Of a stretch of 64,000 bases of DNA, positions 56,302 to 64,000 are shown piece by piece. A model generated the notes under the pieces. That model worked only from the letters and a program-made list of their open reading frames with translations, did not search any database and had not been told where the DNA came from. The translations under genes were made by a program, and so were the position numbers. This stretch comes from Bosea sp. Tri-49 (GTDB lineage: Bacteria > Pseudomonadota > Alphaproteobacteria > Rhizobiales > Beijerinckiaceae): NCBI RefSeq assembly GCF_003952665.1, contig NZ_CP017946.1, forward strand, positions 5,785,001 to 5,849,000, written 5' to 3'. Each line of letters begins with the position of its first letter. Within the stretch, counting starts at the first letter, position 1.

Positions 56302-58008
56302 CTAGCCCGGCGAGTAGTGATAGGCGCTCTCAGGCAGTCCCCGGCCGCAGCCATCGATGGCGAAGACGCTGCCCGATAGCGGTGCCTCCGCCAGCTGCTG
56401 TGCCGAGAGGCGGATGCGTGCCGAGGTCACGTAGAGCGTCTCGCGGTTGGGGCCGCCAAAGGTGCAACTCGTCGGGCGCGGCACCGGCAGGTTGATCGTC
56501 TGATCGATCCGCCCGTCAGGGTCGAAGCGGATGAGCTGCCAGCCATCCCATTGTGCGCTCCAGACATAGCCTTGTGCATCGACGGTCAGGCCGTCGGGAA
56601 CGCCCATATGGTCGAGGGTCTGGGCGAAGACGCGGCGGTTCGTGATCGTCCCGCTCTCGGCATCGAAATCATAGACGAAGATCGTCCGGGCCAGAGAGTC
56701 GGTGAAATACATGCGCCGGTCGTCGGGGCTCCAGCCGAGCCCGTTCGAGATGCCGATGCCGCGCTCCAGGCAATGGGCCGAACCGTCGCGATCGAGCCGG
56801 TAGAGGCTGCCGGCGCCCGGCGCGACGCCCATATCCATGGTCCCAGCCCAAAAGCGCCCGCGCGAATCGCATTTGCCGTCGTTGAAGCGATTGTTCGGCT
56901 TGTCGGCTTCTGGGTCGATCAACGGCGTGGTCAGGCGCGTCTGCGGGTCGAACAGCGCAAAGCCCGATTGGGCCGCCAGGACCAGACCGCCGGTCGAGCA
57001 ATGGGCGAAGGCGCCGACGAGTTCGCCGAGCTCCACGGTACGGTCCGCTCCATTGGTCGGATCGGAGCGATGCAGGGCGGGAGCGAGGATGTCGACCCAG
57101 TCGAGCCGCTTCTCAGCCTCGTTCCAAACCGGCCCCTCGCCGAGGAAAGCCTGGGTCTCGACCACGCAGCGTGCTCTCGTCGTCGTCATTGCAGAACGCC
57201 TCGTTTCCGGTTGTGAGAAGGCGGCCTGGCCGGTGATGCGCGCCGCTGCCTTCAGGAGGTCGGCGCCGATCTCGTGCAGGCGCTCTGTCGTCAGGCGGAA
57301 GGCGGGCGCGACGACCGCCAGCGCGCCGATGGCTCGTCCGCTATGGTCGAGGATCGGCGCGGCGACGGAGCGCTGCCCCATCGCGAATTCCTCGTCCTCG
57401 ACGGCGTAGCGGCGGGCCTTGGCGATATCGAGCTGCGCGTCGAGCAAGGGCAGTTCGGCCAGACTGCGGGCCGTGTGGGGGACGAGCTTGAGCCGGGCCA
57501 GCATGGCAGGCCGCAGGGTCCGTTCGGCGAAGGCGAGGATCGCCTTGCCGGCGGCCGTGCAGTAGCCGGGCAGGATGCTTCCCTCCGCGAGGGAGATGCC
57601 GCCGGTCGCGCGCGTCTCCAGCACTTTCGAACAGACAATGTCTGGGCCATGCGGCAGGGCGACGAAAACCGTCTCGCCGGTCTGGACCTGCAAGCGGACG
57701 AGCTCGGGCTCGATCAGGGTCGGCAGGTCGAGATCGGCCTGGGCGAAGCGTGCGAACTCGATCAGCTTCCAGCCGAAGCGGTAGCGGTCGTCGCGGCGCT
57801 CGAAACGAATGAGCCCGCGTTCCAGCAGTGCGGCGAGGATGCGGTGCACGGTCGCCTTCGGCAGGCCGGAGGCGCGCACGAGTTCGCTGAAGCTGGCGGT
57901 GCCACCCGCCTCCGACAACGCTTCGAGCAGGCCGATGCCCTTCTGCAACGCCGCCGTGCCACGCGCCGGATCGCCGTCATGTGAACCCTCTCCGACAGTC
58001 TCGATCAT
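56302..58008 (-). CDS. IclR regulator fused to SMP-30/gluconolactonase domain
   Basis: A 568-residue two-part protein. Residues 1-270 are an IclR regulator: helix-turn-helix GTASFSELVRASGLPKATVHRILAALLERGLI and effector domain with PGYCTAAGKAILAF and FAMGQRSVAAPILDHSGRAIGALAVVAPAFRL. From about 275 (MTTTRARCVVETQAFLGEGPVWNEAEKRLDWVDI) to the end is an SMP-30/regucalcin propeller with the metal ligands Glu of LGEGPVW, Asn of KPNNRFNDGKCD, Asn of GIGISNGLGWS and Asp of VPDGLTVD. The joint reads in one frame with no stop. The lactonase part would hydrolyse a sugar lactone, and the IclR part would control the divergent ABC operon. The internal ATG at the join could also give a separate lactonase. 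Confidence 0.88.
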   Translation of the reverse strand: MIETVGEGSHDGDPARGTAALQKGIGLLEALSEAGGTASFSELVRASGLPKATVHRILAALLERGLIRFERRDDRYRFGWKLIEFARFAQADLDLPTLIEPELVRLQVQTGETVFVALPHGPDIVCSKVLETRATGGISLAEGSILPGYCTAAGKAILAFAERTLRPAMLARLKLVPHTARSLAELPLLDAQLDIAKARRYAVEDEEFAMGQRSVAAPILDHSGRAIGALAVVAPAFRLTTERLHEIGADLLKAAARITGQAAFSQPETRRSAMTTTRARCVVETQAFLGEGPVWNEAEKRLDWVDILAPALHRSDPTNGADRTVELGELVGAFAHCSTGGLVLAAQSGFALFDPQTRLTTPLIDPEADKPNNRFNDGKCDSRGRFWAGTMDMGVAPGAGSLYRLDRDGSAHCLERGIGISNGLGWSPDDRRMYFTDSLARTIFVYDFDAESGTITNRRVFAQTLDHMGVPDGLTVDAQGYVWSAQWDGWQLIRFDPDGRIDQTINLPVPRPTSCTFGGPNRETLYVTSARIRLSAQQLAEAPLSGSVFAIDGCGRGLPESAYHYSPG

Positions 58009-58015
58009 CGCTTGC

Positions 58016-58044
58016 TTGACCTCCGCTGACTGCGATTCTACGAT
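58016..58044 (+). promoter_or_regulatory. Sigma-70-type promoter of the sugar-acid ABC operon
   Basis: TTGACC and TACGAT with exactly 17 bases between, close to the TTGACA/TATAAT consensus. The expected start of transcription near 58051 falls directly at the IclR-type half-site GTTCTAC (58045-58051), so a bound repressor would block it. Confidence 0.65.
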
Positions 58045-58080
58045 GTTCTACATTATAAAACAAGTTCTACTATGTAGAAC
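58045..58080. promoter_or_regulatory. IclR-type operator region
   Basis: GTTCTACTATGTAGAAC (58064-58080) is a perfect palindrome with 7-bp arms GTTCTAC/GTAGAAC around TAT. A further half-site GTTCTAC lies at 58045-58051 and an ATTCTAC at 58035-58041. The region sits between the IclR-SMP-30 gene and the first ABC gene, 15 bases upstream of the latter's start codon. Confidence 0.78.
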
Positions 58081-58095
58081 TAAAGGGAGGGCGAT

Positions 58096-59355
58096 ATGAC
58101 GATGATCGATCGACGCGCCGTTCTGGCGGGAATGGCCGCTGCGGCTGCGATGCCGGCAATTGGGAATGCGCAAGCGCGCAGCAAGATCACCTATTGGGCC
58201 TGGACCGAGCATGTCGCCGCCGCCAATGCGGTGAAGGGCGAGTTCGAGAAGCAGAACCCGGGCATCACGGTCGAGGTCGTCAACCTCAATCCCTTCGATC
58301 TTCAGGACAAGTTCCTGGTCGCGCTCGCGGCGGGCGCCGGCGGTCCCGATGTCGCGCTGATCCTGCAGCGTCGCTTCGACGGCTATCTGCCGACGGGCGG
58401 TTTGCTCGACACCACCGCGGCGATGGCGCCGCTCAAGGATAGTTTCCCGGCGAGCGTCTATGCCTCGCTTGGTACAGGCGGGAAGACCTTCGCGGTCCCT
58501 TATGACCAGAACCCGGCGGTCTATTTCTACCGAGCGGATATCTTCGAGGCGAACGGCATCAAGGCGCCGCTCGAGACCTGGGAGGATGTCGTCGCCGCCG
58601 GCCGGATCCTCGCCGCCAAGGGCATCTTCATCGGCCATGTCTCAAGCCCGAGCGGTGTGCCCGGCGTCGCAAACCTCGTCCAATATCTGCAGTCGCGCAA
58701 TGCGCAGATCTTCGGCGCGGACGGCAAGGTGATCCGCGACAACACGCTCGCCCGTGAGACGCTGCAGTTCTATTTCGACCTCGCCCGCAAGGAGAAGGTC
58801 GTCTTCGAGTCGCGCAACAACGCGCCGGAATTCTTCCAGGCGATCAAGGAGTCGAAGATCGCCGGCTATGCCGTGCCGGCCTGGGCGATCTTCCGCCTGC
58901 AGAAGGAGGCGCCGGAGCACGCCGGCAAATGGCGGGTCATGCCCTGGCCGAAATGGGGCAAGGACCAGCCGGCAACGACCGGAGCCTGGGGCGGCAATGT
59001 GCTCGCCATCCCGAAAGTCTCCCGTAACAAGGAGGCGGCGCTGAAATGGGCGATGTTCATCGGCGCCAATGAATTGACCCAGGTGAAGATCTGGCAGGAA
59101 GGCCACCTCGTCCCGGCCTTCGCGCCGGCGCTGCGCTCGCCCGAACTGCTCAAGGGCGAGGATTATCTGTCCGGCCAGTCGATCTACGAGGCCGGGCTCA
59201 AGGATCGCACGCTCAACGGCTTCAATTACTTCGACTGGGCCAAGGCCGAGGTGATCATTGGCAACGCGCTCGACCTGATGTTCGGCGGCAAGACATCGCC
59301 GGCCGAGGCCTGGGCCGAGATCGAGAAGCAGCTCGCGGGCCAGCTTGGCCGATGA
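58096..59355 (+). CDS. ABC sugar transporter, substrate-binding protein (family 1)
   Basis: A 419-residue periplasmic solute-binding protein of the maltose/sn-glycerol-phosphate type. A twin-arginine-like signal (MTMIDRRAVLAGMAAAAAMPAIGNAQA) precedes the mature start RSKITYWAWTEHVAAANAVKGEFEKQNPGITVEVVN. The pattern FAVPYDQNPAVYFYRADIFEANGIKAPLETWEDVVAAGRIL is typical of the family. It delivers an oligosaccharide or sugar derivative to the two permeases downstream. GGGAGGGCG lies before the ATG. First gene of a six-gene rightward operon under the IclR-type operator; overlaps the next gene by four bases. Confidence 0.93.
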   Translation: MTMIDRRAVLAGMAAAAAMPAIGNAQARSKITYWAWTEHVAAANAVKGEFEKQNPGITVEVVNLNPFDLQDKFLVALAAGAGGPDVALILQRRFDGYLPTGGLLDTTAAMAPLKDSFPASVYASLGTGGKTFAVPYDQNPAVYFYRADIFEANGIKAPLETWEDVVAAGRILAAKGIFIGHVSSPSGVPGVANLVQYLQSRNAQIFGADGKVIRDNTLARETLQFYFDLARKEKVVFESRNNAPEFFQAIKESKIAGYAVPAWAIFRLQKEAPEHAGKWRVMPWPKWGKDQPATTGAWGGNVLAIPKVSRNKEAALKWAMFIGANELTQVKIWQEGHLVPAFAPALRSPELLKGEDYLSGQSIYEAGLKDRTLNGFNYFDWAKAEVIIGNALDLMFGGKTSPAEAWAEIEKQLAGQLGR

Positions 59356-60266
59356 GCGCGACGGCCACAGCAAGGAGAACTGGCGGGACGGTGCTTTGGC
59401 CGCGGCTGCGCCGTGGGCTGACGCCCTATCTCTTCCTCGCGCCCTTCTTCCTGACCTTCATCGCCTTCTGGCTCGGGCCAATCATCGCCTCGCTGATCTA
59501 TTCCTTCACTGACTGGCGCGGCTTCGCCTCGCCGCGCTTCATCGGTTTTGCCAATTACAGCAAGCTCTTCGCCGATCCGCGCTTCTGGGTGGCGCTCAAG
59601 AACACGCTGTTTTACGGCGTCGTCTACGTCACGATCCTGAATGTCTCGGCGCTGGCGCTGGCGCTCTGCCTCGACAGCCTGTGGCTGCGCTTCAAGAACG
59701 CAGTCAAGGTCGGCTTCTTCCTGCCGGTGACGATCAGTCTGGTCGTCGCGGCGGTGATCTTCGAGATGATCTTCGCCAAGGGCGTCGGCCTGCTCAACAT
59801 CGTGCAGAAGGGCCTCGGCCTCGGCGAGATCGACTGGCTCGGCGATCCGCGCTTTTCCATCTGGGCGATCATCATCCTGCGCGTCTGGCGGGCGCTCGGC
59901 TATTACGCCGTGATCTATTTCGCCGGCCTGCAAGGCATCCCGACCGACGTAAAGGAAGCCGCTCGCCTCGATGGCTGCAGCCCCTGGCAGGTGACGCGCC
60001 ATGTGACGCTGCCGCTGCTCAAGCCGGTCATCCTGTTCGGCGTGATCATGTCGACGATCTGGGCGCTCGAACTCTTCGACGAGCCCTGGGTGCTGACCAA
60101 GGGCGGGCCGGCCGACTCAACGCTGACCATCGTGATCTATCTCTACCAGGCCGGCTTCCAATACGTCGAACTCGGCTATGCGGCGGCGGTCTCCTATGTG
60201 CTGACGCTGATGATCGTCGCGATCGCGATCGTCCAGAAGCTCCTCTCCGGACGGGAGGTCGCATGA
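59352..60266 (+). CDS. ABC sugar transporter, permease (MalF type)
   Basis: A 304-residue inner-membrane permease with six main helices (first: LTPYLFLAPFFLTFIAFWLGPIIASLIYSFTDW). The EAA loop for ATPase contact is DVKEAARLDGCSPWQVTRHVTLPLLKPVI. Start ATG overlaps the binding-protein stop (ATGA), and its own stop overlaps the next permease start. It forms the membrane channel with the MalG-type partner. Confidence 0.94.
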   Translation: MSATATARRTGGTVLWPRLRRGLTPYLFLAPFFLTFIAFWLGPIIASLIYSFTDWRGFASPRFIGFANYSKLFADPRFWVALKNTLFYGVVYVTILNVSALALALCLDSLWLRFKNAVKVGFFLPVTISLVVAAVIFEMIFAKGVGLLNIVQKGLGLGEIDWLGDPRFSIWAIIILRVWRALGYYAVIYFAGLQGIPTDVKEAARLDGCSPWQVTRHVTLPLLKPVILFGVIMSTIWALELFDEPWVLTKGGPADSTLTIVIYLYQAGFQYVELGYAAAVSYVLTLMIVAIAIVQKLLSGREVA

Positions 60267-61102
60267 GCCGGGAATCCCAAGCGGAACAGCCGGCGCCGAG
60301 CCTCGCCGCCTATCTCGGCACGCTGATCGTGCTTCTCGTGCTGGCGCTGGCGATGACGCCGGTGCTGTGGGCGGTGCTCTCCGCCTTCAAATCGCGTGCC
60401 GACATTTTCGCTGGCGATGTCTGGCCGCGCCGCTGGTCGCTGGAGAATTTCGAGGACCTCCTAGCGAAGACGCTCTATCTGCGCTGGATGGCGAACAGTC
60501 TGGTGGTCGCGCTCGCCAGCACGGCACTCGGGCTGCTGTTCTGCTCGCTCGGCGGCTACGCCTTCGCCAAATTCGACTTTCCCGGCAAGACCGTGATGTT
60601 CTGGATCGTGATCGCTTCGGTCTCGATCCCGGCCTTCACCACCGTGATCCCGCTGTTCGGCTGGCTGGCAAGGCTCGGGCTGCTCGACACCTATATCGTG
60701 CTGATCCTGCCCTTCGCCGCCAACGCCTTCGGCATCTTCCTGATGCGGCAATATGCGGTGGCCATTCCGAACGAATTGCTCGACGCGGGCCGCATCGACG
60801 GTGCCGGCGAATTCCGCCTGTACTGGAGTGTCGTGCTGCCTTTGCTGCGCCCGGCGCTCGGCACCGTCGGCGTGCTGATCTTCATCGCCTCCTGGAACAG
60901 CTATATCTGGCCGCTGGTGATGATGCGCACCGACGAGATGCTGACCCTGCCGGTCGGCGTCGCGACGCTGAAGAGCGACCAACTGCCCGAATACGGGATG
61001 CTGATGGCGGCATCGGTGCTGTCGAGCGTGCCGATCATCATCGCCTTCCTGATCATGCAGCGCCAGTTCATCGCCGGCCTGACCCAGGGCGCGGTCAAGT
61101 AG
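60263..61102 (+). CDS. ABC sugar transporter, permease (MalG type)
   Basis: A 279-residue permease with six helices; the EAA loop is NELLDAGRIDGAGEFRLYWSVVLPLLRPALGT. The ATG at 60263 overlaps the preceding stop codon (ATGA), as expected for obligate partners. No ATPase gene follows; the importer probably borrows a shared MalK/UgpC-type ATPase encoded elsewhere. Confidence 0.94.
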   Translation: MSRESQAEQPAPSLAAYLGTLIVLLVLALAMTPVLWAVLSAFKSRADIFAGDVWPRRWSLENFEDLLAKTLYLRWMANSLVVALASTALGLLFCSLGGYAFAKFDFPGKTVMFWIVIASVSIPAFTTVIPLFGWLARLGLLDTYIVLILPFAANAFGIFLMRQYAVAIPNELLDAGRIDGAGEFRLYWSVVLPLLRPALGTVGVLIFIASWNSYIWPLVMMRTDEMLTLPVGVATLKSDQLPEYGMLMAASVLSSVPIIIAFLIMQRQFIAGLTQGAVK

Positions 61103-61118
61103 TCATCGGAGCTGATTC

Positions 61119-61859
61119 ATGGATCTCGGACTGAACGGCAAGGTCGTGCTGGTGACCGGCGCGGCCAGGGGCATCGGCCTGACGAGCGCGCAGCGCTTTG
61201 CCGCCGAGGGCGCGCTGGTGATGCTCGCCGACCGCGACGAAGGGGCTCTCGCTGAAGCGGCGGCCTCGGTGCCGGGTTCACGGACGGTCGCGACCGATCT
61301 CACCGAGGACGGCGCCGCCGACCGGGTGCTGGCCGCGACGCTCTCCGCCTTCGGCCGCCTCGACGTGCTCGTCAACAATGCCGGCATCAGCGAGCCGGCG
61401 CCTATCGCCAAGACCACGCCGGACTCCTGGCGCCGGGTCCTCGCCGTCAATCTCGACGCAGTCTACCTGCTGTCTCGGGCGGCTATGCCGGCACTCGCCG
61501 AGAGCAGGGGCGCGATCGTCTCGCTCGCCTCCTTTGCCGGCAAGCGCGGCACGCTGTTCGGCGACAACACCTCCTACTCGACCTCGAAGGCCGGCGTCAT
61601 CGGCTTCACCCGGGCGCTCGCCATCGAGGCGGCCAAGGTCGGCGTGCGCGTCAATGCGGTGGCGCCCGGCCCCGTCGCGACCGAGCTGATCAAGGCGCTG
61701 ACGCCCGAGCAGCTCAAGCGTGTCACCGATTTCGTTCCTCTGGGCCGCATGGCCGAGACCGACGAGATCGCCGATCTCCTGCTTTTCCTGTCGTCGTCAC
61801 GTTCGAGCTACATCACCGGCGAGGTGGTGAACGTGAACGGCGGGCTTTACATGGATTGA
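61119..61859 (+). CDS. SDR-family dehydrogenase 1
   Basis: A 246-residue short-chain dehydrogenase with the complete motif set: TGAARGIG for cofactor binding, NNAGIS, catalytic Ser in [12 protein letters not shown], and YSTSKAG for the YxxxK pair, with [10 protein letters not shown] after it. The LADRD at the end of strand 2 suggests NAD preference. Within the ABC/enolase operon it probably oxidises a sugar or sugar-acid hydroxyl. It starts 16 bp after the permease gene and ends eight bases before the enolase-family start codon. Confidence 0.9.
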   Translation: MDLGLNGKVVLVTGAARGIGLTSAQRFAAEGALVMLADRDEGALAEAAASVPGSRTVATDLTEDGAADRVLAATLSAFGRLDVLVNNAGISEPAPIAKTTPDSWRRVLAVNLDAVYLLSRAAMPALAESRGAIVSLASFAGKRGTLFGDNTSYSTSKAGVIGFTRALAIEAAKVGVRVNAVAPGPVATELIKALTPEQLKRVTDFVPLGRMAETDEIADLLLFLSSSRSSYITGEVVNVNGGLYMD

Positions 61860-61867
61860 AGGCCACC

Positions 61868-63040
61868 ATGGCGCTCCCCGACGACCCGCTCACCATCACC
61901 GCGACCCGGCACTGGCTGGTCTACATCCCCTTCGACAGCCCGATCGTCTGGGGCTCCGGCAAGCGCGCGGGCTCGACCCGGCTGATCGTCGAGGTGACGA
62001 CCGCTTCGGGCCTCAAGGGCTATGGCGAGACGATCGCACTGCTCGATTTCGTCCCGGTCGTGCTGGAAAAGGTCGTGCTGCCCCTCGCGCTCGGCCGCAG
62101 CGTTGCCGATGTCGAGCGCCTGCACCGGCATGTGCTTGGGGCCGGCTACTATCATCACGAGCGTGCCGTGGTGATGGCGCTCGCCGCGGTCGAGATGGCG
62201 ATGTGGGATGCGCTCGGCAAGCATGCCCGCCTGCCGCTGCATGCTTTGCTCGGAGGCGCCTATCGCCGCGAGATCGAGCTCGCCGCCTATCTCTTCGTCG
62301 CCGATCCAAAGCCTTGCGCCGAGACCGCCGCGCGCTTCCGCGACGAGGGCTACACCACCTTCAAGGTCAAGATCGGCCATGACGAGCGAAGCGACATCGC
62401 CCTGATGGAAGGCGTCCGCAAAGTCGTCGGCGACGCGCCCTTGCGTGGCGACGTCAACGGCGCCTGGTCACCCGGCACGGCCCGACGCCAGCTCGAGAAG
62501 CTCAGGGGGCTCGACCTCGCTTATGTCGAGCAGCCGCTCGTCCTGCACGACATCGCCGGCCATGCCGAACTGCGCCAGGTACAGACAGTGCCGATCGCGA
62601 TCGACGAGGGCGCCTACACTCTCGGGGACGTCGGCAACATCGTGCGCGCCGGCGCAGCCGATGTGATCCTGCTCGATCCGCACGAGGAGGGCGGCATCTG
62701 GCAATGCATCAAAGCTGCTGGTGTGGCCGAGGCCGCCGGTATTCCGGTGACGCTGCATTCGGGCGGCGAGCTCGGTCTGTCGCAGGCGGCCTATCTGCAC
62801 CTTGCCGCTTCGATCCCGAACATGAACATCGCGATCGACACCGAGTATTACTATCACAGCGCCGACATCGTCACCGAGCCGTTCGCGATCCGCGATGGGC
62901 GGCTGAACGTCCCGCAGGAGCCCGGCCTCGGCGTCGTGCCCGATCTCGATGCGCTGGAACGTTTCGTCAGCAGCGAGGTGATCGGCGCTTATCTCGATCC
63001 CGACCGGCCCGGCTGGTTCGCCGAGAAGCCGAAATACTGA
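61868..63040 (+). CDS. Enolase-superfamily (mandelate racemase/muconate lactonizing type) dehydratase or isomerase
   Basis: A 390-residue enolase-superfamily enzyme. The catalytic KxK is in YTTFKVKIGHDERSD, metal ligands are Asp in LRGDVNGAWS, Glu in LAYVEQPLV and Asp/Glu in IAIDEGAYT, and the seventh-to-eighth strand residues are in TLHSGGELGLSQAA. The spacing is closest to MLE/MR-type proteins acting on sugar acids or muconate-like carboxylates; the exact reaction cannot be read. Preferred start ATG 61868 with GAAGG upstream; TTG 61856 is possible. In an operon with lactonase and dehydrogenases, a sugar-acid dehydratase is the most natural role. Confidence 0.88.
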   Translation: MALPDDPLTITATRHWLVYIPFDSPIVWGSGKRAGSTRLIVEVTTASGLKGYGETIALLDFVPVVLEKVVLPLALGRSVADVERLHRHVLGAGYYHHERAVVMALAAVEMAMWDALGKHARLPLHALLGGAYRREIELAAYLFVADPKPCAETAARFRDEGYTTFKVKIGHDERSDIALMEGVRKVVGDAPLRGDVNGAWSPGTARRQLEKLRGLDLAYVEQPLVLHDIAGHAELRQVQTVPIAIDEGAYTLGDVGNIVRAGAADVILLDPHEEGGIWQCIKAAGVAEAAGIPVTLHSGGELGLSQAAYLHLAASIPNMNIAIDTEYYYHSADIVTEPFAIRDGRLNVPQEPGLGVVPDLDALERFVSSEVIGAYLDPDRPGWFAEKPKY

Positions 63041-63051
63041 AAGGAGCCGCC

Positions 63052-63777
63052 ATGCGCTTCCGCGATCGTGATGTGGTCGTCACCGGCGCCGGCCGCGGCA
63101 TCGGGCGGGCGGCGGTGACGCGCTTCCTCGCTGAAGGCGCTCGCGTCGCCGCGATCGATCTGGAGCTGTCCACGGACGAGGGCGATACGGACCACCTATC
63201 CTGGCATGCCTTCGACATCACCGATGAAGATGCCGTGGCGGCCTTCTTCGCAGCGCGTAGCCGCTGCGACGTACTCGTCAACAACGCCGGCATACCGGGC
63301 GAAGGCGCCTTGGCCGAGCTCACCACGGCTCATTGGAACCGCGTCTTCGCCGTCAACGTCACCACCCAGATGCTGATGGCGAAGGCGGCCCTGCCGCTGA
63401 TGCCGACCGGGGCCAGCATCGTCAATCTCGCCTCCGTCGCCGCCCATCTCGGCTTCGCCGAGCGGGCCGCCTACTGCGCCTCGAAATCGGCCGTACTCGG
63501 CCTGACGCGCGCGCTCGCTGTCGAGCTCGCGGGCAAGGTGCGGGTCAATTGCCTCTGTCCCGGCACCGTCGATACGCCCTGGATCGCCCGCCTTGCCGGT
63601 GACGGCGCCGATCGCGAGGAGCGCATGACCGCGATGGCGGAGCGCCAGGCGATCGGCCGGCTCGGCACGTCCGACGAGATTGCCGCGGCGATCGCTTTCC
63701 TCGCTTCGCATGACGCAAGCTTCATCACCGGCTCGGTCTTGATGGCCGACGGCGGCATGACCATCGTCCCGCGGTGA
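63052..63777 (+). CDS. SDR-family dehydrogenase 2
   Basis: A 241-residue short-chain dehydrogenase: TGAGRGIG cofactor loop, AAIDLE for the second strand (NAD-type acidic residue), NNAGIPG, catalytic Ser in SIVNLASVAAHLG and YCASKSA for the YxxxK pair, PGTVDTPW after it. It is close to the 2-keto-3-deoxy-L-fuconate/L-rhamnonate-type dehydrogenase group, which would fit the enolase-family dehydratase upstream. AAGGAGCCGCC precedes the ATG. Last gene of the rightward operon; the convergent amidohydrolase ends 27 bp away. Confidence 0.9.
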   Translation: MRFRDRDVVVTGAGRGIGRAAVTRFLAEGARVAAIDLELSTDEGDTDHLSWHAFDITDEDAVAAFFAARSRCDVLVNNAGIPGEGALAELTTAHWNRVFAVNVTTQMLMAKAALPLMPTGASIVNLASVAAHLGFAERAAYCASKSAVLGLTRALAVELAGKVRVNCLCPGTVDTPWIARLAGDGADREERMTAMAERQAIGRLGTSDEIAAAIAFLASHDASFITGSVLMADGGMTIVPR

Positions 63778-63804
63778 CGCACTCCTGCGGTTTGCTCGGC
63801 CGCG

Positions 63805-64000
63805 TCAGGCGATCCCGACGCTGCCGAAGACCATGCGGCCGCGATGGAAGGTCGCGCTGCGCTCGGGCAGCCTTGCCACGGCTTCGGCGGAGCAGCTGAC
63901 CGGGACCAGCGTGAAGTCGGCAGCGTCCCCGGCCTTGGGCCAGGCCCGCTTGCCATTGTCGTCGAGCGGAAGCACGCCGCCGGTCGCGATCGTCAGCGAA
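63805..64000 (-). CDS. Amidohydrolase, C-terminal fragment (continues beyond window)
   Basis: The reverse strand ends a protein with GGVLPLDDNGKRAWPKAGDAADFTLV then AVARLPERSATFHRGRMVFGSVGIA and stop. GDAADFTLV followed by a paired R...V...G+ strand is the C-terminal composite domain of cytosine-deaminase-like amidohydrolases. About 64 residues lie in the window; the catalytic part lies to the right. Convergent with the sugar-acid operon, so its link to that pathway is unclear. Confidence 0.7.
   Translation of the reverse strand, partial: SLTIATGGVLPLDDNGKRAWPKAGDAADFTLVPVSCSAEAVARLPERSATFHRGRMVFGSVGIA

Noticed and set aside
59681..60262. Extended + strand frame upstream of the MalG-type permease
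   Set aside because: It lies out of frame inside the MalF-type permease; the ATG at 60263 overlaps the previous stop as expected.
1..64000. CRISPR array, prophage or rRNA operon
   Set aside because: No regularly spaced direct repeats, no phage structural genes and no rRNA sequence were seen.

Overview
The window is high-GC chromosomal DNA of an alphaproteobacterium, most likely a Hyphomicrobiales (Rhizobiales) member of the Bosea/Methylobacterium/Bradyrhizobium type. This assignment is inferred from gene content: an ethylmalonyl-CoA mutase, a two-domain PutA divergent from an Lrp-type regulator, the comF-grxC-nitrilase-DUF1178 cluster, a BolA/J-protein neighbourhood, and several palindromic repeat families typical of these genomes. 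No replication origin, CRISPR array, rRNA operon, phage module or integrase was seen.

Layout. 1-1.7 kb: serine biosynthesis (serA 5' end, serC). 1.9-3.4 kb: a conspicuously AT-richer single-gene insert encoding an OLD-like ATPase/TOPRIM protein. 3.4-5.4 kb: repeat-rich DNA with two small conserved ORFs and a DUF559 gene flanked by repeats. 5.4-9.1 kb: proline catabolism (putA and divergent putR) with two CTGCAG-centred palindromes between them. 9.3-12.1 kb: orphan NMT1/THI5-like binding protein and an acyl-CoA synthetase. 12.0-17 kb: leftward GNAT protein, CobW-type GTPase, EamA transporter and a D,D-carboxypeptidase. 17-25.8 kb: EamA transporter, a GH19-like hydrolase overlapping a secreted DUF4087 protein, thiolase, MFS transporter, BolA, M14 peptidase, J-domain protein, DUF1989 protein. 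25.9-31.3 kb: secreted serine protease, ethylmalonyl-CoA mutase, secreted amidohydrolase, Lrp regulator. 31.4-37.2 kb: aminotransferase, RraA-like protein, SDR, an MFS/MarR unit with two identical operators, and a TetR/membrane-protein unit with its own palindromes. 37.2-41.2 kb: DUF1178, nitrilase, grxC, comF, an old yellow enzyme with a strong terminator, and tRNA-Glu(CUC).

41.2-56.1 kb is an accessory, probably surface-polysaccharide region beginning directly after tRNA-Glu: an OafA-type acyltransferase, three related polytopic membrane proteins sharing an unusual C-terminal Cys-x5-Cys module, PhyH dioxygenase, RfbA, GtrB-like glycosyltransferase, three methyltransferases, a beta-propeller glycosidase-like protein, a NeuD-type acyltransferase, a WbqC remnant and an IS481-like transposase remnant. 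56.3-64 kb is a carbohydrate/sugar-acid catabolic unit: an IclR regulator fused to an SMP-30 lactonase domain, diverging across a clear promoter/operator from an ABC importer (binding protein and two permeases, no ATPase seen), two SDR dehydrogenases and an enolase-superfamily dehydratase; a convergent amidohydrolase fragment ends the window.

The observations most worth following are the three-member membrane family with the shared C-terminal module, the GH19/DUF4087 overlapping pair that looks like an effector/immunity arrangement, the lone OLD-like gene, and the IclR-SMP-30 fusion with its operator.
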